A stretch of DNA of 33,913 nucleotides from Candidatus Poribacteria bacterium (GCA_021295715.1 JAGWBV010000020.1:1-33913), one strand, 5' to 3'. Numbered from the stretch's first letter, positions 25,055 through 33,249 are shown. Notes: generated by a model not told the origin, from the sequence alone. Made by a program: numbers and translations.

Positions 25055-25141
25055 GTAGCCTGCAACATCGGCGCAGGCGGATATGAGGGACGCACGCCAA
25101 AGTTCAAACGCACGCTGTTCCTCCGCAAGGAATAATTAAAA
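25055..25141 (+). promoter_or_regulatory. Structured element D forming the immediate leader of prcA
   Basis: GCCTGC (25058-25063) pairs with GCAGGC (25073-25078), and GAGGGACG (25085-25092) can pair with TGTTCCTC (25116-25123). The end TCCGCAAGGAATAATTAAAA carries a GCAA loop and supplies the Shine-Dalgarno-like AAGGA. It stops one base before the prcA ATG. TTCC can alternatively pair with GGAA of the ribosome binding site. Confidence 0.55.
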
Positions 25142-25142
25142 G

Positions 25143-25913
25143 ATGCGAGATGAACCGTATCGCTGGATAGAAGCGATCCAGGACCGACGAGATTACATTG
25201 AAGACCAGCTCCGTGTCGGAAGTCCTGTTGTAGGACTTACCTATGACGAGGGGATGGTCCTACTCACTATTGGTAGAGGACAACGCAAAATTTTTGAGGT
25301 GCATGACCGGATCGCACTCTCCGCAATCGGACACCCTGCCGATATTGAGCGCCTCCGGATGCTTGTTACCGACACCGCCAGCGTCCAAGGTTTTCAAAAT
25401 GCCACCGAAGACGTGAACCTACACCGACTCACGAACTTTGTTTTAGCACATACTTTCAAACAGGCGTTTGAGTCCATTGTTGGTGAAGCGTATATCATTA
25501 AAATGTTGCTCGCTGAACTCGGCAGCACTGATGATAAAAACCGTTTTACCTGTATCAACTACGACGGCAATGTCCGAACAGACACAACCTCCACTGTTAT
25601 CGGCGGTACAGAAACAATCGAGACCGGAATGCAAAACTATCTCGCTACTGCTTCTACGGGTGCCGACAGAGATTTAACCGCTGCACTCCAGTTGGGTTTA
25701 GAAGCATGGGCAGTTGGTAAAGAATTGAGTTCGCGGGAACCGGAGGAAACTGAATCGGAGGAAACCCAGATGGATACTGCCCAGATGCATGAAATTATTA
25801 ATGCTGCACGGGAAGACGGTGAAATTGAAGCAGGAATTTTGGAAATAACCCAGCGCGGATCAAGTAAATTTCGTCTGCTGACTTCTCAAGAAATCGAAGC
25901 CATCCTCCCGTAA
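25143..25913 (+). CDS. prcA: 20S proteasome alpha subunit (PrcA)
   Basis: This 256-residue subunit forms the outer rings and gate of the core. An N-terminal helix region (RWIEAIQDRRDYIEDQL) precedes SPVVGLTYDEGMVLLTIG, the first strands of the proteasome fold, then RKIFEVHDRIALSAIGHPAD, equivalent to the K-I-x-E-L-Y-D-R block of actinobacterial PrcA. No Thr nucleophile follows the start, as expected for alpha. The C-terminal 55 residues begin with a Glu-rich linker (SREPEETESEETQ) and end in ILP. ATG 25143 sits one base after structured element D, whose AAGGA is the only ribosome-binding-like sequence. The assignment rests on pattern and on its place between prcB and pafA. Confidence 0.9.
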   Translation: MRDEPYRWIEAIQDRRDYIEDQLRVGSPVVGLTYDEGMVLLTIGRGQRKIFEVHDRIALSAIGHPADIERLRMLVTDTASVQGFQNATEDVNLHRLTNFVLAHTFKQAFESIVGEAYIIKMLLAELGSTDDKNRFTCINYDGNVRTDTTSTVIGGTETIETGMQNYLATASTGADRDLTAALQLGLEAWAVGKELSSREPEETESEETQMDTAQMHEIINAAREDGEIEAGILEITQRGSSKFRLLTSQEIEAILP

Positions 25914-25938
25914 TTTCTTTTCCTTTTTCTACCAACCT

Positions 25939-26048
25939 GTAGCCTGCAACAACGGCGCAGGCGGTTTTTAAGGAACATCCTTAGATAGTCTAAATGCTCG
26001 TTGTTCCTCCGAAAGGTAAAATTAAAAATCCGCAAGGTAAAATTAAAA
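25939..26048 (+). promoter_or_regulatory. Structured element E forming the immediate leader of pafA
   Basis: GCCTGC (25942-25947) pairs with GCAGGC (25957-25962). GGAACA (25972-25977) pairs with TGTTCC (26002-26007) around an inner TTAGA TAG TCTAA hairpin. The terminal unit is doubled: TCCGAAAGGTAAAATTAAAA and TCCGCAAGGTAAAATTAAAA, with GAAA and GCAA loops. The second copy runs directly into the pafA ATG and provides AAGG as ribosome binding site. Confidence 0.55.
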
Positions 26049-27491
26049 ATGAAGAAAAGAATTTTTGGGATCGAAACTGAATTTGGATGCATGACAGATG
26101 CTGAGCGAATTCGTGGCACCTCTGAAGGGGTTGCGGCGCGCGTCCGCGATTATGTCTTCGATGTGTTGGAACTTGGTCTTCGGGATATTCACTACCGAGA
26201 CTGGGGCGAACCGCCGGGCAACGGCGGTTTCCTATTCAATGGCGGGCGTCTCTACATCGATATGGGACATCTGGAGTACGCTACACCCGAATGTGGTACA
26301 CTCTTTGACCTTATCGCTTACGATAAAGCCATTGAACATGTCATCAACAATATCCTTACGGATACAGGGTTGCCCACGGCGTTCTTCAAAAATAATATTG
26401 ATCATTTTACGGGGGCGACCTTTGGATGCCACGAAAACTTCCAAATCAGTCGAGACGTTCCCTTTTACCGTATTGTCATCCCGACCCTGATGCCCTTCTT
26501 CGTTACACGCCAAATTTACGCAGGGGCAGGCAGAGTCGGAGCTTATGATGAGATGATTGAATTCGGCGATTTTCACGACGATCTTGCTGAGCAACAATAC
26601 TATCAAATCTCGCAACGCGCCGATCACATCGTCACTGAAATTTATGAATGGATCCAGTTCAGTCGCGCGATCATCAATACACGGGACGAACCCCTCAGCG
26701 ATTACACGAAATACCGTCGTCTCCATCTTCTCGTTGGGGATTCCAATATGTCAGAGTACGCAACCGCTCTGAAGGTAGGCACGACTGCACTTTTGCTCAC
26801 TGCTATTGAAACATTCCACGAGATGCATGGCGAAAAATTGCCGCTCCCGGGTTTTGAACTCGCCGATCCAGTCTACGCCATTCGACACATCTCGCGCGAT
26901 AATACCTTCACGTGGCGCGTTGAGTTGAAATCCGGAAAAACGATCTCTGCTATTGATTTACAAAGGGAATATCTTAACTTCGTTCAGGCTTTGGTTACCG
27001 AACGGGACGAAGAGACCGAATGGGTGCTTGCGGCGTGGGAGTCTATCCTTGACGAACTCGAAGATGATTGGCTAAATGTTATTGATCGCGTCGATTGGGC
27101 AGCAAAGAAATGGCTACTTGAAGCTTTCATTGATGAAGAGAAATTAGATTGGGAAGACCCTTGGATTAAAAGTCAAGATTTGGAGTATCATAATATCCGG
27201 ACTGAAACTGGACTCTACTACGCACTTCAGGAACAAGGACAGATGCAAAGAGTTGTCACTGATGAACATATTCGCTACGCCGTAGACAACGCGCCACAAG
27301 ATACCCGTGCCAAAGTTCGGTCGTTCCTGATGCGTGCCCTCACCCAAAACCGAATGCCTTGTATTGTTGACTGGCATCAAATATATGCAGGACATACAGA
27401 ATATTTTGAGATGAAGGAGCCGTTTGATACCAATATCGCGAAGGCGCAAAGATGGATGAAACGGCTGCGGAAGCGACCCCCACGAACCTGA
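26049..27491 (+). CDS. pafA: Pup/UBact-protein ligase (PafA)
   Basis: This 480-residue glutamine-synthetase-like ligase phosphorylates the C-terminal Glu of the modifier and joins it to substrate lysines. It begins MKKRIFGIETEFG with Glu9 and has GGRLYIDMGHLEYATPEC with catalytic Asp71, but no Dop-type insertion between them, which identifies it as PafA. VGDSNMSEYATALK, SAIDLQREYL and SQDLEYHNI are shared with the Dop at 22155. ATG 26049 is the start: the longer frame from 26001 would translate the repeat leader (KVKLKIRKVKLK) and lies before the conserved N-terminus. It ends the proteasome cluster; 64 bases separate it from the DUF1501 gene. Confidence 0.93.
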   Translation: MKKRIFGIETEFGCMTDAERIRGTSEGVAARVRDYVFDVLELGLRDIHYRDWGEPPGNGGFLFNGGRLYIDMGHLEYATPECGTLFDLIAYDKAIEHVINNILTDTGLPTAFFKNNIDHFTGATFGCHENFQISRDVPFYRIVIPTLMPFFVTRQIYAGAGRVGAYDEMIEFGDFHDDLAEQQYYQISQRADHIVTEIYEWIQFSRAIINTRDEPLSDYTKYRRLHLLVGDSNMSEYATALKVGTTALLLTAIETFHEMHGEKLPLPGFELADPVYAIRHISRDNTFTWRVELKSGKTISAIDLQREYLNFVQALVTERDEETEWVLAAWESILDELEDDWLNVIDRVDWAAKKWLLEAFIDEEKLDWEDPWIKSQDLEYHNIRTETGLYYALQEQGQMQRVVTDEHIRYAVDNAPQDTRAKVRSFLMRALTQNRMPCIVDWHQIYAGHTEYFEMKEPFDTNIAKAQRWMKRLRKRPPRT

Positions 27492-27555
27492 TTTTTTAAT
27501 GGTTGAAGGGTTTTTGAAGACAACCCGCGCTGATAACCATGAAAGGAGAAAGGCC

Positions 27556-28872
27556 ATGGCAGAAGACAGATGCTTACACACAGATTGTGAAGGATTTTAC
27601 CGCCGAGACTTTCTCAAAGCCGGTGCCCTTGGTTTATTCGGTCTCAGTCTCACAGACCTATTCCAACTCAAAGCGCACGGTGCAACTACATTTCAGGGAA
27701 GGGAAACCGCTACCTCCGTTATTCTTGTCTGGTTGGGAGGCGGTCCGAGCCACCTTGATATGTGGGATCTCAAACCGGATGCACCCGAAGAAATTCGTGG
27801 AATTTTCAAACCGATAACGACAAACGTTACGGGTATCCAGATGAGCGAGCATCTCCCCAGACTCGCACAACAAACCGATAAACTCTGCATTATCCGCTCG
27901 ATGACTTCTCCAGAGGCGGCGCATGAGCGTGGAACACACTATATGATGACAGGTTATCAACCCTTACCGGGTTTTGCTGTCCCAGGATATGGTGCCGTTG
28001 TTTCCAAGCTCAAGCAACAGCGGAGTGCATTACCTCCCTACATCGCCGTGCCGGCGCCAGTCGCTTATGGTGGCGGTGGATTTTTAGGCGCGTCACTCGC
28101 ACCTTTCTCGCCCGGAGGAAACCCCGCAAGCAGGAACTTCAAGGTCCGGGATTTAGAACCTCCCAAAGAGGTTTCCTTTGAACGCGTTGAACGCCGTCGT
28201 TCATTACGCCAAGCCGTGGATGCCGCTTTTAAAAAGTATGAGGCAGGCAATCCAGCTGCAGAGGCAGTCGATAGTTTCTATACCTCCGCTTACGATTTGA
28301 TGAGCTCCACCGATGCACGGGCTGCGTTTGATCTCAGCAACGAGTCGGGCAAAACGCGCGATGCCTATCAACGGAACACCTTCGGACAAAGTTGCCTCCT
28401 TGCCAGAAGACTTGTTGAGGCAGGGGTTAACTTCGTCACTGTCAGCAACGGTGGGTGGGACAACCACAACAACATTTTCTCATCGTTGCCGGGTAAACTC
28501 AATGCCTTTGATCGGACGATGGCTACTTTAATCGGGGACTTAAGCGATCGAGGATTGTTGGAAACAACCCTCGTTTTGGCTATGGGTGAATTTGGCAGAA
28601 CCCCGGTCATTAACCGCAACGGTGGACGCGACCACCATTCCCGTGTTTTCTCGATTATGTTAGCTGGCGGCGGTGTCCGAGGCGGACAGGTCATTGGGGC
28701 TTCAGATCCGCTTGGTATGGAACCTGCGGAGACCCCTGTCCGTCCTGAAGATTTGTCGGCAACGCTCTATCGATCCCTCGGTATTGATTATAATCAGCAT
28801 CTCGAATCGCCTGATGGGGTTCGCATTGTCCTTTCACGTGGCGGCAAACCCATTCGCGGCGTTCTCGCATAG
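27556..28872 (+). CDS. DUF1501 family protein, Tat-exported
   Basis: This 438-residue protein belongs to DUF1501, a family in the alkaline phosphatase/sulfatase-like superfamily abundant in planctomycete-like bacteria. The N-terminus has the twin-arginine motif RRDFLKAG (Arg16-Arg17) and a hydrophobic stretch (ALGLFGLSLTDLF). Family blocks are VILVWLGGGPSHLDMWDLKP, PAVMTSPEA-like RSMTSPEAAHERGTHYMMTG, GGWDNHNNIF, LAMGEFGRTPVIN and GRDHHSRVFSIMLAGGGV. Metal-binding residues of the fold are probably among these Asp/His positions. ATG 27556 has AAAGGAG 7-8 bases upstream; the frame from 27499 is longer but lacks that support. Such proteins usually pair with cytochrome-containing genes, as here at 30208. 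The reaction is unknown. Confidence 0.92.
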   Translation: MAEDRCLHTDCEGFYRRDFLKAGALGLFGLSLTDLFQLKAHGATTFQGRETATSVILVWLGGGPSHLDMWDLKPDAPEEIRGIFKPITTNVTGIQMSEHLPRLAQQTDKLCIIRSMTSPEAAHERGTHYMMTGYQPLPGFAVPGYGAVVSKLKQQRSALPPYIAVPAPVAYGGGGFLGASLAPFSPGGNPASRNFKVRDLEPPKEVSFERVERRRSLRQAVDAAFKKYEAGNPAAEAVDSFYTSAYDLMSSTDARAAFDLSNESGKTRDAYQRNTFGQSCLLARRLVEAGVNFVTVSNGGWDNHNNIFSSLPGKLNAFDRTMATLIGDLSDRGLLETTLVLAMGEFGRTPVINRNGGRDHHSRVFSIMLAGGGVRGGQVIGASDPLGMEPAETPVRPEDLSATLYRSLGIDYNQHLESPDGVRIVLSRGGKPIRGVLA

Positions 28873-28873
28873 T

Positions 28874-28978
28874 TAGCGGTCAGTAGTCAGCAATCAGCAA
28901 GGCAACCTTGTGGTAGAGGCATAGAACTAATATGCCATACACTCAAACCGACTGCCGATAGCCGACTGCTGATTGCCA
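28874..28978. repeat. Palindromic CAGTCAGC-family element between DUF1501 and WD40 genes
   Basis: The left arm is GCGGTCAGTAGTCAGCAATC, the right arm ends CGACTGCTGATTGCC, and AATCAGCA / TGCTGATT are exact complements. It fills the 122-base gap apart from the ribosome binding site region. Confidence 0.6.
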
Positions 28979-28994
28979 TTTCCGAGGTCTAAGC

Positions 28995-30044
28995 ATGGAC
29001 AACAGACTTCGCAATGTAGGCATGTTGTTAGCAGCATCCTACATCATCTTCGCAACCTCTCTCTGTTTCGCAGCAGCTCCTCTATCCCCGATCTGGTCAC
29101 TTGAATTTAGCCCCGATGGTAAGACACTTGCCGTCGGAAAATATCAGTGGGTGGAAATCTGGGATCTCGAAACGCAACGCGTCATTCACACGTATGAGCC
29201 GCATGCCGGCGACGTGCGGAGTCTCACGTTTTCTTCGGATGGCAAAACCCTCTATACAAGCAGTGGTCTCGCTTCTCGAATCGGCGAAGTCCGAGTGTGG
29301 AATGTCTCCTCTGAGGAACTCATTAAAAATTTTGAAATTCACGGCGATACTATTGAATCCATCTCGCTCAGCCCGCGTAACACGACATTGGTCACCGCAA
29401 GTATGGATGAGTATAGTGCTGTTATCGACTTAACACGACTTCAGGATACTGACTTTTCGGTAGATAAATGGCTTACCCAACACGTTGGCAGGGTCCTCTG
29501 TACTTTATATCATCCAGAGGGCAATTACTTTGTCACCGGTAGTGAAGATAAAACCATTAAGGTCTGGAATCCGAACAGTCTTTCCGTTTTAGTGAACTTG
29601 GATGCCAACGATGGCGCCGTTTATAGTCTCGCGTATTCAGCCGAAGAAGGTGTGATTGTCTCTGGTTCCGCCGATAATACCGTTCGGACGTGGCGTGTTA
29701 CACAGACAGAAAATGGTGATCAGTCTGCCGTGGGACAGATGACGGGGGCACTCGTTCGCGAATACAACGGGCATCAAGGTGCCGTCTATAGTGTTGATTC
29801 TGGACTTGTATCACTGAGATCCGCAAATGATCGGACGACAATGATTGCGTCCGGGAGTGCGGATACTTCGGTAATTATCTGGAGTCTCCGGTCCGGCAAC
29901 CGCTATGAGACTTTCGATGCGTCAACGGATGCTATTTACGCTGTCCAGTTCAGTCCAAATGGCGAGTTTGTCGCTGCCGGTGGCAGAGACGGCAAAGTCC
30001 GACTCTATAAGCTCCGTAAGCGCGCCTTAACCCACGAATTTTGA
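28995..30044 (+). CDS. Secreted WD40-repeat beta-propeller protein
   Basis: This 349-residue protein has a signal peptide (MLLAASYIIFATSLCFAAA) and about seven WD40 blades. Clear ones are WSLEFSPDGKTLAVG to VEIWDLETQ, VRSLTFSSDGKTLYT to VRVWNVSS, CTLYHPEGNYFVTGSEDKTI to KVWNPNS, VYSLAYSAEEGVIVSGSADN to VRTWRV, and IYAVQFSPNGEFVAAGG to VRLYKL. One propeller is expected, acting as a binding scaffold with no catalytic residues. It lies between the DUF1501 and PPC-cytochrome genes in the same direction, so an interaction at the cell surface or periplasm is plausible but not shown. Confidence 0.92.
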   Translation: MDNRLRNVGMLLAASYIIFATSLCFAAAPLSPIWSLEFSPDGKTLAVGKYQWVEIWDLETQRVIHTYEPHAGDVRSLTFSSDGKTLYTSSGLASRIGEVRVWNVSSEELIKNFEIHGDTIESISLSPRNTTLVTASMDEYSAVIDLTRLQDTDFSVDKWLTQHVGRVLCTLYHPEGNYFVTGSEDKTIKVWNPNSLSVLVNLDANDGAVYSLAYSAEEGVIVSGSADNTVRTWRVTQTENGDQSAVGQMTGALVREYNGHQGAVYSVDSGLVSLRSANDRTTMIASGSADTSVIIWSLRSGNRYETFDASTDAIYAVQFSPNGEFVAAGGRDGKVRLYKLRKRALTHEF

Positions 30045-30052
30045 GGAATACC

Positions 30053-30147
30053 TATCGGTTCTCGGCTTTCGGCTATCAATCTTGGGAAGTTGTAAAGTGT
30101 ACTAAAGTTTCAAAGGGTTTACCAAAGTTGAAGAAACTCCACAACTT
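30053..30147. repeat. Spacer with partial palindromic repeats
   Basis: CTATCGGTTCTCGGC and TTTCGGCTATC at about 30053-30080 are the left-arm words of the CAGTCAGC/ATCGGC family without a right arm. AAGTTGT (30087-30093) and ACAACTT (30141-30147) form a second inverted repeat. No gene is seen in the spacer. Confidence 0.4.
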
Positions 30148-30207
30148 GCAAACTTTCTACTGACTTTGATGGTTATTCCTCTGATAACTATTTTGGGGAC
30201 TTTCACG

Positions 30208-33200
30208 ATGCGTACCAGTACCTTCCCTTTTCTGACGCACAATTTACCTTCGTATTGCATACCATTTTTTGCGTTGCTGTTCCTTTCAATCGCTATGCCT
30301 ACCTTTGCGCAAGGTGTGCCACGGCTCAATTCGCTGTTTCCTGCAGGCGGGCAGCTCGGAACCATTATCGAGATCGCAATCCAAGGTTCCGATTTAGAGG
30401 GCGCACACACCCTTATTATTGAAGGTGAACCCGGCATCACCGCCCAGCTTTATCCTGGTGGTGGCGCGGTTGATAATACATATAAACCCGTCTTTGAGGC
30501 GAATTGTGGGCAATGTCACGAACTCCGATCACCAAATAACCGATCGATGACACCAGCACAGTGGGAAACCACTGTCCGACGGATGGTTACAGAGAAAGGC
30601 GCGGAGATCAATGCAGAAGCACAGTCCCAAATTATCGCTTATCTGACATCGGCAGCGAGAGTTTCCAGTGGTGGGTTAACCGCGGCGTTGTCAATCGCAT
30701 CGGATGCCCCTATCGGGATGCGCGAAATTCGGGTCGTCGGTAAGCACGGCACCACCACAGCGTGGCCCTTTGAGGTTAGCCAAATCCCTGATGTCCTTGA
30801 AACAGAATCGAATAACACCCCAGAAACCGCTACCATTATTGAATTGCCGAGTCTCATCAACGGGCTGATTAATCCCGGTGGCGATGAAGATTATTACGTT
30901 TTTGAAGGCGCGAAGGGGCAGCGGTGTATCTTCAGTGTCAACGCCTATCGTCTCAACAACATTAGCCAGCAATTCTTCAATCCCACACTCTCTCTTTTCG
31001 ATGCAAAGGGGGTTGAATTGGCACGGAGTAACGGATTCTACAGTTTAGATCCGCTTCTTGATGTTACACTTCCTACCGACGCGTTTTATGTGTTGCGCAT
31101 CCGAGATCTGTTGCATCGCGGCAACCCGGATTCCGTTTATCGCTTAACAGGCGGTGTCCTGCCTTACAATACCTATCTCTTTCCAACTGGTGGCACGCTC
31201 CCCAATGGAGGTCGGGAAGTAGGGACAGGTCTTGTGCCTGCCCACTTCTACGGACCGCCCACGCCTCCCGAAGCCAATATCGTTCAGTGTGTTATTGGAG
31301 GCGAGAATCTTCCGCAAACCGAATGGCAGGTTGAATTAACTGCAGATGAACACCCAGGACTCAAGCAGATTCGCACACCCTACGGCATTTTTCCCTTTAT
31401 TGTTAACACACACTCGGAAGTTGTCGAAGAAGGGCTGGTAGTTCAATCCGCGTCAGATGAAACAGTTGCACAGGAAATCGCGCCTCGATTCACGGAGTCC
31501 GAAATCCTTTTTGGGGCGAAATGTTCCGCGTGCCATGAACTCCGTTCACCGAGCAATCGCGCACTCTCTGCAGAGGAATGGGAACGCACCATTACACGCA
31601 TGTCGAATAAAGAAAACGCCGACATTACGCCGACCGAACGCGACCGTATCATCGCTTTCGTTGCGCAAGAGGCACAACGTTTAGCCGAACTCGACGCACG
31701 CCAACTTGAACACACACAGCATCTCACGACCCCGGGCGCACTCAGTGGACGCATCTCAGAACCCGGTGAGGTCGACTACTATCGGCTTACCATGTCAGAG
31801 GGAACCAGCCTCGGCCCGTGGTGGGTGATTTCTCCGTTTGATAATATTGACGAGCAGGGGTTCGATACCGTCTATCCACCTGAAATTGAGATAGATTTTG
31901 AGAAAGAATATGTCGGCAAAGAGGGACGAAGAATCGGATGGTATAAAACCGATAGTAGAGGCGAAAATGTTTTCTCAAATGTCCCCGAAGACGATGTCAC
32001 AGGCTATGCCTTAACCTACCTCGAATCTGATCGGGACCAAAACTATCTCTTGTCCCTCGGCTCTGACGATACGATCAAGATATGGGTGAACGATGAACTT
32101 GTTTTTAGCAAATACGTCCACCGTCCCCTCCGCCGTGCTGATGATGTGATCCTGCTGCCGGTCTCTAAGGGCAGAAACAAAATTCTGGTGAAAGTTACGA
32201 ATGGGTACGGACCGTGGGGATTTTTCGCAGACATAGGCGGTTATTCGTTGACTGTCTCCGCAGAACGTCTCAATTCACCGCTAAGCCCCTCACTCACCTT
32301 ACTCAATGCCCGCGGCGAGGTGTTGGCGAATAATGCTGGTGTCGGCGGAAGGCGCAACGCCATCATTGATTACAGTTTCGATGAACCCGGTGTATATGCT
32401 GTTCGCATCGAGGACATCGCTGGCAATGGCGGACCAGGGTATGTTTACCATTTAGATGCCCGTCCGACAACTCCAGACTTTGCTATCTCCGTAACACCCG
32501 ATAACCCGAATATCGGGCGTGGTGGAACCGTCCTATTGGAAGTGACCCTGCAACGCCGCGTCGGGTTCACAGAACCGATACGACTCTCCGTTGAAAACTT
32601 ACCTTCCGCCATTACTGCCAGCGAAAGCGCAATTCTCTCCGGGACGGGGGTGACACAAGGATACATAACTCTGACTGCTACTCCCGATGCTGAGTTGACG
32701 CATCGTGTCGTTCAGGTCGTTGGTGCCGTCACGACCGCCACTGGCAATCAATACCGTCGCACCGCGATACCCGTTGAAGTCTATCGTATTCAAAACAATG
32801 ACCAGACCGTCCAACGGAAAAACGTTGTAGTCAGCGTCACAGAAACCGCCTCTATTATAGTGTCAACCGGAATCGAGGAGGTTGTGGTAACGCCTGATAC
32901 CCCAATAGACATCCCCGTTACAATTGAGCGGCAGAGCGGCAATCGACAGAACCTTAACCTCACTGCCGTCGGTCTACCCTTTGGCGTGCGGCTCCAACGG
33001 CGAACGACGGTCCTCCGCAAGCGTGCAACCGAAGCCGTCTTGACGCTTATGCCGAATATTATTACGACAGGGACCACCAGTAATCAGTTACGCCGTAACC
33101 CCTTCGTCGGGGCGCAGCAAACGCTTCCCTATACCTTTGTTATCAACGCCTCGGTGGGGCAAAGGGTTGTAGCGAGCAGTCCCGCCATCAAACTATGGCT

Positions 33201-33249
33201 TGGAAGACCCGAAAATTCAGGTCAAGATGCGATACTGGGTGGCAATTAG
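30208..33249 (+). CDS. Exported PPC-domain protein with two c-type haem motifs
   Basis: This protein of 1013 residues (1026 if the ATG at 30169 is used) has a signal peptide ending AMPTFAQG. ATG 30208 is preferred because GGGGA lies 8 bases upstream. An Ig/TIG-like opening (RLNSLFPAGGQLGT) is interrupted by a cytochrome c-like unit with CGQCH (100-104), then PPC-type beta domains (TESNNTPETATIIELP, GDEDYYVFEGAKGQRCIF, DPLLDVTLPTDAFYVLRIRD). A second unit has CSACH (439-443), followed by further PPC and beta domains, including IKIWVNDELV. The two haem units are clearly duplicates, sharing CHELRSPxNR, a Trp and RM. Haem iron may use that Met. The bases at 31219-31243 are a GTAGG-type repeat translated as VGTGLVPA. 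Similar PPC proteins with cytochrome insertions accompany DUF1501 genes in planctomycetes. Confidence 0.88.
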   Translation: MRTSTFPFLTHNLPSYCIPFFALLFLSIAMPTFAQGVPRLNSLFPAGGQLGTIIEIAIQGSDLEGAHTLIIEGEPGITAQLYPGGGAVDNTYKPVFEANCGQCHELRSPNNRSMTPAQWETTVRRMVTEKGAEINAEAQSQIIAYLTSAARVSSGGLTAALSIASDAPIGMREIRVVGKHGTTTAWPFEVSQIPDVLETESNNTPETATIIELPSLINGLINPGGDEDYYVFEGAKGQRCIFSVNAYRLNNISQQFFNPTLSLFDAKGVELARSNGFYSLDPLLDVTLPTDAFYVLRIRDLLHRGNPDSVYRLTGGVLPYNTYLFPTGGTLPNGGREVGTGLVPAHFYGPPTPPEANIVQCVIGGENLPQTEWQVELTADEHPGLKQIRTPYGIFPFIVNTHSEVVEEGLVVQSASDETVAQEIAPRFTESEILFGAKCSACHELRSPSNRALSAEEWERTITRMSNKENADITPTERDRIIAFVAQEAQRLAELDARQLEHTQHLTTPGALSGRISEPGEVDYYRLTMSEGTSLGPWWVISPFDNIDEQGFDTVYPPEIEIDFEKEYVGKEGRRIGWYKTDSRGENVFSNVPEDDVTGYALTYLESDRDQNYLLSLGSDDTIKIWVNDELVFSKYVHRPLRRADDVILLPVSKGRNKILVKVTNGYGPWGFFADIGGYSLTVSAERLNSPLSPSLTLLNARGEVLANNAGVGGRRNAIIDYSFDEPGVYAVRIEDIAGNGGPGYVYHLDARPTTPDFAISVTPDNPNIGRGGTVLLEVTLQRRVGFTEPIRLSVENLPSAITASESAILSGTGVTQGYITLTATPDAELTHRVVQVVGAVTTATGNQYRRTAIPVEVYRIQNNDQTVQRKNVVVSVTETASIIVSTGIEEVVVTPDTPIDIPVTIERQSGNRQNLNLTAVGLPFGVRLQRRTTVLRKRATEAVLTLMPNIITTGTTSNQLRRNPFVGAQQTLPYTFVINASVGQRVVASSPAIKLWLGRPENSGQDAILGGN
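31219..31243. repeat. GTAGG-type palindrome inside the PPC-cytochrome gene
   Basis: GTAGGGACAGGTCTTGTGCC continues as TGCCC; GGACAGG and CCTGCC form an imperfect palindrome around TCTTGTG. It is read in frame as VGTGLVPA between two PPC-like domains. Confidence 0.55.

Noticed and set aside
26001-26048. N-terminal extension of PafA by 16 residues
   Set aside because: The codons lie in structured repeat E, and the conserved KRIFGIETEFG start of the family begins right after ATG 26049.
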